Assembly: GCA_964451885.1 (NCBI GenBank)
Contig: CAYVJW010000090.1
Coordinates: forward strand, 1-6,684
Direction: 5' to 3'
Length of the DNA: 6,684 nucleotides
DNA from: CAYVJW01 sp964451885
Lineage (GTDB): Bacteria > Patescibacteriota > Gracilibacteria > UBA4473
A model generated the notes under the pieces. It was not told the origin of the DNA. It did not search any database and worked only from the letters and a program-made list of their open reading frames with translations. The position numbers were made by a program, and so were the translations under genes. Shown here one piece after another: positions 1 through 5,520 of the stretch (position 1 is its first letter; each line of letters begins with the position of its first letter).

Positions 1-29
1 TTTTGACCGATAAAAACTTTACTTCTCAT
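1..29 (-). CDS. possible start of a gene cut by the left window edge
   Basis: After the TAA of the small anchored protein (36-38, minus strand) and a 6-base gap there is an ATG at 29-27. The frame from it stays open to the edge and reads MRSKVFIGQ. The spacing is typical of an operon neighbour, but there is no Shine-Dalgarno sequence and only nine complete codons are visible, so the product cannot be named. It may be chance. Confidence 0.3.
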
Positions 30-35
30 GAAAAT

Positions 36-326
36 TTAAACCGGACACTCATGGTAAAATTCCAAAATAGCATTTTCACCTATATTCTGGTCCATCAGCG
101 TAAAAGATTTCCCCCCTGCCCTCACAGCCGTCATAGTCCCAATCACATCAGGATAAATCCCTCCATCCATATCACTACAACTTTCCCACTGAACCGAAGA
201 AATTTGCATAACTCGAAGAACATCTGCCTGAGTATCTTTTAAGAAATTATATTTTTGTCCCCCAAAATAGGCCGCAAAAAAAACAAAAGCGCTAAAAAAC
301 AATGCAAGATACTGTTTTTGTTTCAT
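36..326 (-). CDS. small membrane-anchored or secreted protein, function unknown
   Basis: This is a 96-residue protein of no family I can name with confidence. Residues 1-6 are basic (MKQKQY). Residues 7-22 are hydrophobic (LALFFSAFVFFAAYFG), as in a signal anchor or uncleaved signal peptide, so the rest probably lies outside the cytoplasmic membrane. The outer part contains an IGTMTAVRAGGKSFTLMDQ stretch (62-80). It resembles the short beta-barrel pattern 'G-x-V-T-A-V-x-x-x-S-F-T-L' seen in DUF5666-like and OB-like exported proteins; this is inference from pattern only. Two cysteines, C50 and C94, could form a disulfide. The ATG at 326 is chosen because it gives a normal signal anchor; no Shine-Dalgarno sequence precedes it. 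A candidate promoter lies 22-53 bp upstream in the gap after the methyltransferase gene, so it may be transcribed separately. Confidence 0.7.
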   Translation of the reverse strand: MKQKQYLALFFSAFVFFAAYFGGQKYNFLKDTQADVLRVMQISSVQWESCSDMDGGIYPDVIGTMTAVRAGGKSFTLMDQNIGENAILEFYHECPV

Positions 327-347
327 ATTTTTTGAATAATTCTAGCT

Positions 348-379
348 ATTTTATCATGATTTTCAAAAGTTTTTGTCAC
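348..379 (-). promoter_or_regulatory. candidate extended -10 promoter for the small anchored protein
   Basis: On the minus strand the sequence TGATAAAAT (356-348) is an extended -10 element (TG-n-TAAAAT). A -35-like GTGACA lies at 379-374, but the spacing is long (20 bp), so the extended -10 would have to carry most of the activity. The predicted start near 341 leaves a leader of about 15 bases before the ATG at 326. Confidence 0.4.
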
Positions 380-401
380 ACAACTTCGGACAGATTGAAT
401 T

Positions 402-854
402 TCATCTTCTCCTGTTCAATTCATAAAGAGCTATCCCTGCTGCTACCGAAACATTCAACGAGCTTTTTTTTCCGAACATTGGGATTTCCAGGTGTTGGTC
501 GGCGAGTTTTAAGGCCTCCTCGGAAATTCCCTCCACTTCGTTTCCTAAAATTATGACAATATGATTGTCGGTAATTTTTATTTTAAAAATATTTTCTGAT
601 CGTTCTGTTTGCTCCAGTGCGATAATAGTATAACCTTCCGCCTTTAGTTTTTGGCAGATTTCAGCGGCGGTTTTGCTTTTTTCCCATTCGATAAAATCTT
701 CCGCTCCCAGAGATACTTTTTCAATCCTCCGATCCGGAGGTGTGCCTGTATAACCACAGCAGTAAATCTTCTGGAATCCTGCTCCGTCGGCAGTGCGAAA
801 AATCGACCCGACATTGTGGAGGGAACGAAGGTTGTCGAGAATTACTACTTTCAT
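402..854 (-). CDS. TrmH/SpoU-family RNA 2'-O-methyltransferase
   Basis: This 150-residue protein is a SAM-dependent SPOUT-class enzyme expected to methylate ribose 2'-OH groups in tRNA or rRNA. All three family motifs are visible. Motif 1 is HNVGSIFRTADG (13-24), with the conserved Asn14 and the likely catalytic Arg20. Motif 2 is LGNEVEGIS (103-111), with Glu106. Motif 3 is IPMFGKKSSLNVSVAAG (124-140), with Asn134; motifs 2 and 3 form the SAM-binding trefoil knot. The length is close to the minimal single-domain members such as TrmL. No extra N-terminal RNA-binding domain is present, and the target nucleotide cannot be read from the sequence. The start ATG (854-852) overlaps the rpmB stop in an ATGA, so translation is probably coupled to L28. 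No separate promoter is visible, so expression should follow rpmB. Confidence 0.9.
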   Translation of the reverse strand: MKVVILDNLRSLHNVGSIFRTADGAGFQKIYCCGYTGTPPDRRIEKVSLGAEDFIEWEKSKTAAEICQKLKAEGYTIIALEQTERSENIFKIKITDNHIVIILGNEVEGISEEALKLADQHLEIPMFGKKSSLNVSVAAGIALYELNRRR

Positions 855-1201
855 TCTTCTTTTTTGCCAATTGCTTCTTTCTTTTCCTTCTCCGCCAACT
901 CTTTCTTCTGTTTCGGTGTCAACTTCACTTTCTTCACCCGTTCTTTCGTTTTTTCCGGCTTTGCTTTTGCTTCTTCGGCTTGGCGGATTTGCATTTCGCC
1001 TTCCGCTTCACGAGCCCATTTCTTGAGGGTTCGGATGGCTTTTGCCGATAGTTTCATTCTTTCTACGCGTCCGGTGAAGGGGTTTAGTACGCGTTTTCTG
1101 AAAAGATTAGGACGGAACGTTCGTTTCGTGGCTTTAAGGGAAAACGGACGGTTGTTTCCGGTGGTTGTTTTTTTGCCGAGAAGCTGACATTGACGGGACA
1201 T
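851..1201 (-). CDS. rpmB: 50S ribosomal protein L28 with a long charged C-terminal tail
   Basis: Residues 1-67 match bacterial L28, a component of the large ribosomal subunit. The conserved start MSRQCQLLGKK has the usual CQ-x-x-GK, followed by TTGNNRPFSLKATKR (13-27), RTFRPNLF (27-34) and the second half RMKLSAKAIRTLKKW (48-62). Typical L28 is about 60-78 residues; this protein has 116. The extra roughly 48 residues (69-116) are almost entirely Lys, Glu, Ala and Arg. They are predicted to be helical or disordered and are not part of the standard fold. The frame is continuous, so this is an extension, not a readthrough artefact. The ATG at 1201 gives the canonical N-terminus although no Shine-Dalgarno sequence precedes it. 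The gene leads the minus-strand unit rpmB-methyltransferase, driven from the promoter at 1354-1381, with a leader of about 145 bases. Confidence 0.93.
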   Translation of the reverse strand: MSRQCQLLGKKTTTGNNRPFSLKATKRTFRPNLFRKRVLNPFTGRVERMKLSAKAIRTLKKWAREAEGEMQIRQAEEAKAKPEKTKERVKKVKLTPKQKKELAEKEKKEAIGKKEE

Positions 1202-1203
1202 GG

Positions 1204-1301
1204 TTAATAGTTGTTAGTTATTAGAACTTAGAGCTTAGAGCTTAGAAAAGAATCTCTATATTCTTCTAAATTCTACCATCTACCAACTAAGTTCTGTTTT
1301 T
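1204..1301. repeat. heptamer-phased degenerate tandem arrays, two in inverted orientation
   Basis: From 1204 the sequence divides into 7-base units without loss of phase. Six units (1204-1245) all end in TAG, including AACTTAG, AGCTTAG and AGCTTAG. Two spacer units (1246-1259) follow. Then five units (1260-1294) mostly have the form TANNNTC or TACCANC (TAAATTC, TACCATC, TAAGTTC). The second array read on the minus strand gives GAACTTA and GAATTTA, matching the first array (GAACTTA, GAGCTTA). It is therefore the inverted counterpart. The region lies in the rpmB leader. Heptameric short tandem repeats are known from other bacteria, notably cyanobacteria; their role is unknown. Confidence 0.6.
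1222..1296 (-). promoter_or_regulatory. long imperfect stem-loop in the rpmB leader
   Basis: The heptamer arrays can fold on themselves. A perfect 9-bp outer stem pairs 1223-1231 (AGAACTTAG) with 1287-1295 (CTAAGTTCT). Inner stems pair 1236-1240 with 1271-1275, 1242-1245 with 1266-1269, and 1248-1253 (AAGAAT) with 1260-1265 (ATTCTT), closing a 6-base loop. The base of the stem is about 20 bases upstream of the rpmB ATG in the transcript. It could influence initiation, or be only a by-product of the inverted repeats. There is no T-run, so it is not an intrinsic terminator. Confidence 0.45.
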
Positions 1302-1313
1302 CGATTCCGTGCA

Positions 1314-1335
1314 AGTCATCCGCTCACGGGTGACT
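1314..1335 (-). promoter_or_regulatory. strong short hairpin near the 5' end of the rpmB leader
   Basis: Positions 1314-1322 and 1327-1335 pair over 9 bp with one G-T wobble around the 4-base loop CTCA (arms GTCATCCG and CGGGTGAC plus a closing A-T). It is the most GC-rich structure in the gap. It would lie about 12 bases from the predicted rpmB transcript start. Upstream of the leuS promoter it would not be transcribed on the plus strand. It may be a leader control element, for example an L28 binding site; that function is inference. Confidence 0.45.
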
Positions 1336-1353
1336 GTAATGATGGACGAAGAA

Positions 1354-1381
1354 ATTTTATTTAAATCTTTGTTTACGTCAA
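1354..1381 (-). promoter_or_regulatory. sigma70-type promoter of rpmB
   Basis: On the minus strand, TTGACG (1381-1376, 5 of 6 to consensus) is followed after 16 bp by TAAAAT (1359-1354, 5 of 6). The predicted transcript start is near 1347, giving a leader of about 145 bases before rpmB. This is the best promoter match in the window. Confidence 0.6.
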
Positions 1382-1382
1382 G

Positions 1383-1411
1383 TTGATATTGTTGTAGACT
1401 CGTGTTGTAGT
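1383..1411 (+). promoter_or_regulatory. candidate leuS promoter, back to back with the rpmB promoter
   Basis: TTGATA (1383-1388) is followed after 17 bp by TGTAGT (1406-1411, 4 of 6), or after 19 bp by TAGTAT (1408-1413). The start would be near 1418-1420, about 10 bases before the leuS ATG. An alternative pair is TTTACG (1372-1377) with TAGACT (1395-1400). The element choice is uncertain, but a promoter must lie here because leuS diverges from rpmB. Confidence 0.35.
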
Positions 1412-1428
1412 ATGTAAATCGTGTAAAA

Positions 1429-3870
1429 ATGACTAATTACGATCATCGGAAAATCGAAAAGAAGTGGCAGGATTATTGGGAAAAAAATAAGACTTTTAGG
1501 GCTGATGATGATTCGGAAAAAACGAAGTTTTACGCGCTTGATATGTTTCCTTATCCTTCTGGGGCGGGGCTTCATGTGGGGCATCCCGAGGGTTATACGG
1601 CTACGGATATTGTTTCGCGCTACAAACGGATGAAAGGAGAAGAGGTGCTCCATCCTATGGGATGGGATGCTTTCGGTTTGCCGGCGGAAAATTACGCGAT
1701 CAAAACGCAGGTTCATCCGGATGAATCAACAAGGAAAAATATAGAAAATTTTCGGCGCCAGATAAAATCACTTGGTTTTTCTTATGATTGGGATCGGGAG
1801 GTATCTACTTGTGATCCGGAGTATTATAAGTGGACTCAGTGGTGGTTTTTGTTTTTGTATAAACAGGGATTGGCTTATAAAAAGAAAGCGCCAGTCAACT
1901 GGTGTGATGACTGTAAGACAGTGCTTGCTAATGAACAAGTGGTAGATGAAAAATGCGAACGGTGTAAAAATGAAGTAGTGCAAAAAAAACTGAGCCAATG
2001 GTTTTTTAAGATTACGGAATTTATAGAAGATAATAATGAAAATGGGCGCATTACTTCCGGACTTATTTCCGGTTTGGATAAGATAGACTGGCCGGAGAGT
2101 ACTAAGGCAGCGCAGAAAAACTGGATTGGAAAAAGTGAAGGAGCCGAAGTTCAATTTTTAATTGGGGAACAAAAAATTTCTGTATTTACAACTCGTCCTG
2201 ATACGCTTTTTGGGGCTACTTTTATGGTTTTGGCTCCGGAACATCCGTTGGTAGGTAAGATTACATCAAAGCAACAGAAGAAAGTCGTTGAAAAATATAA
2301 AGAAAAAGCTAAGCATAAATCAGAGCTTGATCGGCAGACAGAGAAAGAAAAAACGGGGGTTTTTACGGGAGGATATGCCGTAAATCCGGTAAATAATGAG
2401 GAAATTCCCGTATGGATAGCCGATTATGTGCTGATGGGGTATGGGACGGGGGCGATAATGGCTGTTCCGGCTCATGATGAGCGGGATTTTGAGTTCGCTC
2501 AAAAGTTTGATATTTCGATAAAAAGAGTGATTGAGGGCGGAGAGCTTCCTTTTGCGGAGGAGGGAAAAATGGTAGACTGTGGGGGTTTTTCTGGATTGTC
2601 CAGTAAGGAAGGAAAGAAAAAAATTATTAAATGGCTTGAAGAAAAGAAGATTGGAAAAAAGAAAACCACTTATCGTCTTCGTGATTGGTCTGTTTCCCGC
2701 CAGCGCTACTGGGGGGCGCCGATACCGATCATCCATTGTCCAGATTGCGGAGAAGTGCCGTTGTCGGAAGAGTATCTGCCGGTAGAACTTCCTACGGATG
2801 TGGATTTCATGCCCACTGGCAAATCTCCAATGGTTAAATCCAAAACTTTTCATGAAGTAGAATGCCCTAAATGCGGAAACGAGAAGGCTGATCGTGAAAA
2901 CGATACTTTGGATACTTTTGTGTGCTCGAGTTGGTACTTTTTTGCTTTTGCCCAGGCCCCGGCGCTAAAAAAAGGTAGGAATCCGATGAAGGAGTTTCGG
3001 CGGTATTCCAACGATTGGCTGCCGGTGGATTTTTATGTTGGTGGAGCGGAGCATACGGTGCTTCATTTGCTTTATTCCCGGTTTTTTACCAAGGCAGCTC
3101 ATAGGGGCGGGTTTATCAATTTTGACGAGCCGTTTCAGAAGCTTCGGCATCAGGGTTTGATTTTGGCTGAGGATGGGCACAAAATGTCAAAATCTATCGG
3201 GAATGTGATAAATCCGGATGAAATCGTGGAAAAATACGGAGCCGATACGCTTCGGATGTATGAGATGTTTATGGGGCCTTTTGAGCAAGCTATTTCCTGG
3301 TCTACTCAAGCTACAGAAGGAATGTATAAATTTCTTCAAAAAGTATGGCGAATTTATAATGAAAAAGAACTTGTGGAAGTGAACGGAAAATGTCCCGTCC
3401 CAGAATTGCAGAGCTTATTACATAAATCTATAAAGAAGATCACGGAAGATATTGAAGGACTAAAATTCAATACGGCTATTTCCCAGATGATGATCTTTAT
3501 GAACCAGGTACAAAAAAGTGACATATTTCCTCGTCCCATGGCGGAGAAGTTCTGCAAACTGCTTTCTCCTTTTGCGCCTCATTTGGCTGAGGAAATCTGG
3601 CATGAGGTATTGGGACATAAAGAAACTATCACTTATGAAATGTGGCCGGAATATGATCCTGTCAAGATTACGGAAGACACAGTGGTTTATGCAGTGCAGA
3701 TAAACGGGAAAATCCGGGGGGATTTTGAGATTGATAAGGAGGCGGATAAAGAGGCGGTTATAGCGGAGGCGAAGAAGTTGGAAAAGGTGGTGAAATATTT
3801 GGAGGGGGGGAAAATAAAGAAAGAAATTTTTGTACCGGGGAAGATAGTGGGGTTTGTGGTTTTATCTTGA
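1429..3870 (+). CDS. leuS: leucyl-tRNA synthetase
   Basis: This complete 813-residue class I synthetase charges tRNA-Leu with leucine using ATP in the cytoplasm. Visible parts, in order, are: the HIGH motif as HVGH (49-52) within FPYPSGAGLHVGHPEG; a zinc-type cluster C159-x2-C162 / C176-x2-C179; the CP1 editing domain with the Thr-rich TTRPDTLFGAT (254 onward) and GYGTGAIMAVPAHDERD (337-353), whose Asp350 is the universal editing aspartate; a second Cys pair set C437/C440 and C479/C482; the KMSKS motif (585-589); an anticodon-binding helical region; and the C-terminal VYAVQINGKIRG...FVPGKIVGFVV domain. It goes directly from GLILAEDGH to KMSKS, so it lacks the leucine-specific insertion found in E. 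coli LeuRS and resembles the Bacillus type. That helps explain why it is shorter than the roughly 860 residues in E. coli. The start at 1429 gives the expected N-terminus (MTNYDHRKIEKKWQDYW). No Shine-Dalgarno sequence is present. Confidence 0.98.
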   Translation: MTNYDHRKIEKKWQDYWEKNKTFRADDDSEKTKFYALDMFPYPSGAGLHVGHPEGYTATDIVSRYKRMKGEEVLHPMGWDAFGLPAENYAIKTQVHPDESTRKNIENFRRQIKSLGFSYDWDREVSTCDPEYYKWTQWWFLFLYKQGLAYKKKAPVNWCDDCKTVLANEQVVDEKCERCKNEVVQKKLSQWFFKITEFIEDNNENGRITSGLISGLDKIDWPESTKAAQKNWIGKSEGAEVQFLIGEQKISVFTTRPDTLFGATFMVLAPEHPLVGKITSKQQKKVVEKYKEKAKHKSELDRQTEKEKTGVFTGGYAVNPVNNEEIPVWIADYVLMGYGTGAIMAVPAHDERDFEFAQKFDISIKRVIEGGELPFAEEGKMVDCGGFSGLSSKEGKKKIIKWLEEKKIGKKKTTYRLRDWSVSRQRYWGAPIPIIHCPDCGEVPLSEEYLPVELPTDVDFMPTGKSPMVKSKTFHEVECPKCGNEKADRENDTLDTFVCSSWYFFAFAQAPALKKGRNPMKEFRRYSNDWLPVDFYVGGAEHTVLHLLYSRFFTKAAHRGGFINFDEPFQKLRHQGLILAEDGHKMSKSIGNVINPDEIVEKYGADTLRMYEMFMGPFEQAISWSTQATEGMYKFLQKVWRIYNEKELVEVNGKCPVPELQSLLHKSIKKITEDIEGLKFNTAISQMMIFMNQVQKSDIFPRPMAEKFCKLLSPFAPHLAEEIWHEVLGHKETITYEMWPEYDPVKITEDTVVYAVQINGKIRGDFEIDKEADKEAVIAEAKKLEKVVKYLEGGKIKKEIFVPGKIVGFVVLS

Positions 3871-3894
3871 CAGGGGATGAGAAAAAATGAAAAT
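3867..3894 (+). promoter_or_regulatory. candidate promoter of the first unknown paralog, overlapping the leuS stop
   Basis: A perfect TTGACA (3867-3872) contains the leuS TGA. After 16 bp comes GAAAAT (3889-3894, 4 of 6 to a -10). The predicted start near 3901 is only a few bases before the ATG at 3904. Readthrough from leuS is also likely, as no terminator separates the genes. Confidence 0.4.
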
Positions 3895-3903
3895 CAATAA
3901 CAA

Positions 3904-5415
3904 ATGGTAATTATTAATTCCATGTCAGACACTCCTGATTCGGGAGAAGAAAATGTAATTAACTTAGGTATAACTACACAGGAAGGGTGGAGAGACTTTT
4001 TGGAAAGGCGTGGGAATAAAGAACAAACTGAATCATCTGGACCGTTGAGAATTATAAAAGGCACTGTTGATGCGGTACGAAAACAATACGAAAGTTCTGC
4101 TCATAGAAACAGAAAAATATTTTCTCAGGAGAAGGAGTTACCAAAAAAGATTGAAGATAGTGTAGACAAGAATAAAAAAGAGCTTTGTGCAGTAATAAAT
4201 ATGGAGGAAGCCAGGAACAGAATTGATGTTCCGGAAAAAGTAGATTCGGAAAGCGATGATTTTGGAAAAAAAATACTTTCTTTTGTGGAAGGTCAAGCGG
4301 CTATAAAAAAGCGTAAGCAAGATTCTATTAATGCGGCAATTCGAAAGAAAAAATGTTCTTCATGCGGAGGATGCAAAAAAACACCACCAAAAGAGAGTGA
4401 GGACGAAAAAAAAAATGGCGAGTTAATAATTTTTGAGGAAGCTAAGGCTAGAATTGATATTCCGGAGAGAGATGATTTGGAGGATGGTGATTTAAAGGGA
4501 GAACTCTTTTATTTTGCTAAAGAGAAGTCGATAATAGAAAAGCGTCGTGCAGAGGAACAAAGGGACCAAACTTTTGCACAATTTAGAAATCGTATTCATT
4601 CAATAGGAAAGCAGAAACGTGGTTTTCTTTCAAGAAGATTGGCTTTGATATGGGGACCGGCAATACGTGTCGGATATTTCGCGGAGAAATATGATGAAGA
4701 ATGTTTTACAGACCGGATGCAAGAGTTACTCACTGAGGTTATGCCGGGAGACAGCTTATTGATCACGGCTGGTCCAAAGAACTTGAAAATTTGGGATCAG
4801 GTGCTTGATAATGATCTTGAATTTTTGCTGGATCAGGGGATAAAAATATATTTTTGTTCTAGTCCTGTTGTTGAGGATTCAAGGAATGAAGGAGTAGAAT
4901 GTGGAGATCGAATAGCGAAATTGGCACAGTATGAAAATTTTCATTTTTTCGTGACCAAATGGAAAATATCGGATTCTTCAGCGATTGTGCTTCCTCCTGC
5001 AGAAAGTGTTACTTCTGGAAATCGACAATTAGAGGCAGTTATTGCTATTGCTTCAGAAGAGGATGAAGATCTAGTTAGTCTTGCTAATTCAAGAACTTCT
5101 AAAGGGGTTAATTATATTTCGGACTTGCTTTCAGAGATGGAAAATCCTTTTAAGATTGACGAAAAAGTAGATCATCTTATGATTCTAAGCGAACTGACTA
5201 TAGAAAATTTTCTGAAAAGTACTCCCTGGAATCATGCTCTTTCCAAGAAGCATTTAGTCAGATTCTTTATAAAGCATAAGGCACAAAAAATAGTAAATTT
5301 TCAGCCTTATGACTATCCTAGAGTTTCTATTCAATGTGTTGGAAATTCCAAAATTTGGGAAAGGAAAGTTTTGGAATTGAAGGAAGTTCTTAGGGCATGT
5401 AAAAAAATAACTTAA
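3904..5415 (+). CDS. unknown protein, larger member of a tandem paralog pair
   Basis: This 503-residue protein belongs to no family I recognise. It has no signal peptide or membrane segment, so it is probably cytoplasmic. The N-terminal half is very charged and contains a module twice: residues 96-141 (VINMEEARNRIDVPEK ... FVEGQAAIKKRK) and 173-219 (ELIIFEEAKARIDIPER ... FAKEKSIIEKRR). Between the copies is a CxxCxxC cluster (C151, C154, C157), a possible metal site or redox patch. Residues 207-503 align along their length with the downstream gene product. Shared landmarks are GDSLLITAG (282-290), LLDQGIKIYFCSSP (308-321), YENFHFFV (343-350), AIVLPP (360-365), EKVDHLM (420-426) and YPR near the C-terminus. 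The alternation of strands and helices suggests an alpha/beta fold, perhaps distantly phospholipase D-like; this is weak inference. An internal ATG at 3922 (MSDTPDSGEENVINL) aligns better with the paralog's MSKS start and could be the true start. The gene follows leuS by 33 bp. Confidence 0.8.
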   Translation: MVIINSMSDTPDSGEENVINLGITTQEGWRDFLERRGNKEQTESSGPLRIIKGTVDAVRKQYESSAHRNRKIFSQEKELPKKIEDSVDKNKKELCAVINMEEARNRIDVPEKVDSESDDFGKKILSFVEGQAAIKKRKQDSINAAIRKKKCSSCGGCKKTPPKESEDEKKNGELIIFEEAKARIDIPERDDLEDGDLKGELFYFAKEKSIIEKRRAEEQRDQTFAQFRNRIHSIGKQKRGFLSRRLALIWGPAIRVGYFAEKYDEECFTDRMQELLTEVMPGDSLLITAGPKNLKIWDQVLDNDLEFLLDQGIKIYFCSSPVVEDSRNEGVECGDRIAKLAQYENFHFFVTKWKISDSSAIVLPPAESVTSGNRQLEAVIAIASEEDEDLVSLANSRTSKGVNYISDLLSEMENPFKIDEKVDHLMILSELTIENFLKSTPWNHALSKKHLVRFFIKHKAQKIVNFQPYDYPRVSIQCVGNSKIWERKVLELKEVLRACKKIT

Positions 5416-5423
5416 GTTATTTT
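5404..5423. terminator. 20-bp perfect palindrome over the stop codon, possible weak terminator
   Basis: AAAATAACTTAAGTTATTTT is a perfect inverted repeat (8-bp arms around TTAA if folded). It contains the TAA stop (5413-5415) and ends in four T. It could act as a weak AT-only intrinsic terminator in either direction. With a single G-C pair per arm the stem is unstable, so it may instead be a protein-binding site or chance. Confidence 0.3.
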
Positions 5424-5479
5424 GTGACTGAGTCTAAGGATAATACTAGATTGTATAAAATGGTATTGGTGAAATAGGC

Positions 5480-5507
5480 TTGACACGTTTATTGTTTTGA
5501 TTAATTT
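5480..5507 (+). promoter_or_regulatory. candidate promoter of the second unknown paralog
   Basis: A perfect TTGACA (5480-5485) is followed after 16 bp by TAATTT (5502-5507), a poor -10 (3 of 6). The predicted start near 5514 leaves about 7 bases before the ATG at 5521. A TATAAA at 5454-5459 in the same gap has no matching -35. The 105-bp gap (5416-5520) contains no gene. Confidence 0.4.
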
Positions 5508-5520
5508 GGGCTTTATCTAA

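Noticed and set aside
651..1187. 178-codon open frame on the plus strand, opposite L28 and the methyltransferase
   Set aside because: It is antisense to two clearly recognised genes and is rich in Phe and Ser, as expected from the complement of Lys/Glu-rich coding sequence; it has no recognisable motif.
1307..1345. Resemblance to a cobalamin riboswitch core on the plus strand (GTGCAAGTC followed by ACTGTAA)
   Set aside because: The B12 box (AGYCAGNAGACC-type) that should follow is absent, the adenosine-rich upstream part is missing, and the neighbouring genes have no link to B12. On the plus strand it also lies upstream of the predicted leuS promoter, so it would not be transcribed with leuS.
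1202..1428. T-box leader for leuS
   Set aside because: There is no GGTGGNACCGCG-type T-box sequence and no terminator before leuS, and the predicted leuS leader is too short.
2320..2853. 177-codon open frame on the minus strand inside leuS
   Set aside because: It is antisense to the conserved editing and zinc regions of leuS and has no start signal or recognisable domain.
3804..3810. Run of seven G near the end of leuS as a frameshift or assembly error
   Set aside because: The frame continues after it into the expected LeuRS C-terminus (KKEIFVPGKIVGFVV), so no correction is needed.
3877..3900. Tiny open frame (ATG to TAA, 7 residues) between leuS and the next gene, preceded by AGGGG
   Set aside because: It is too short to judge, the AGGGG directly touches the ATG instead of sitting at SD distance, and it overlaps the predicted promoter.
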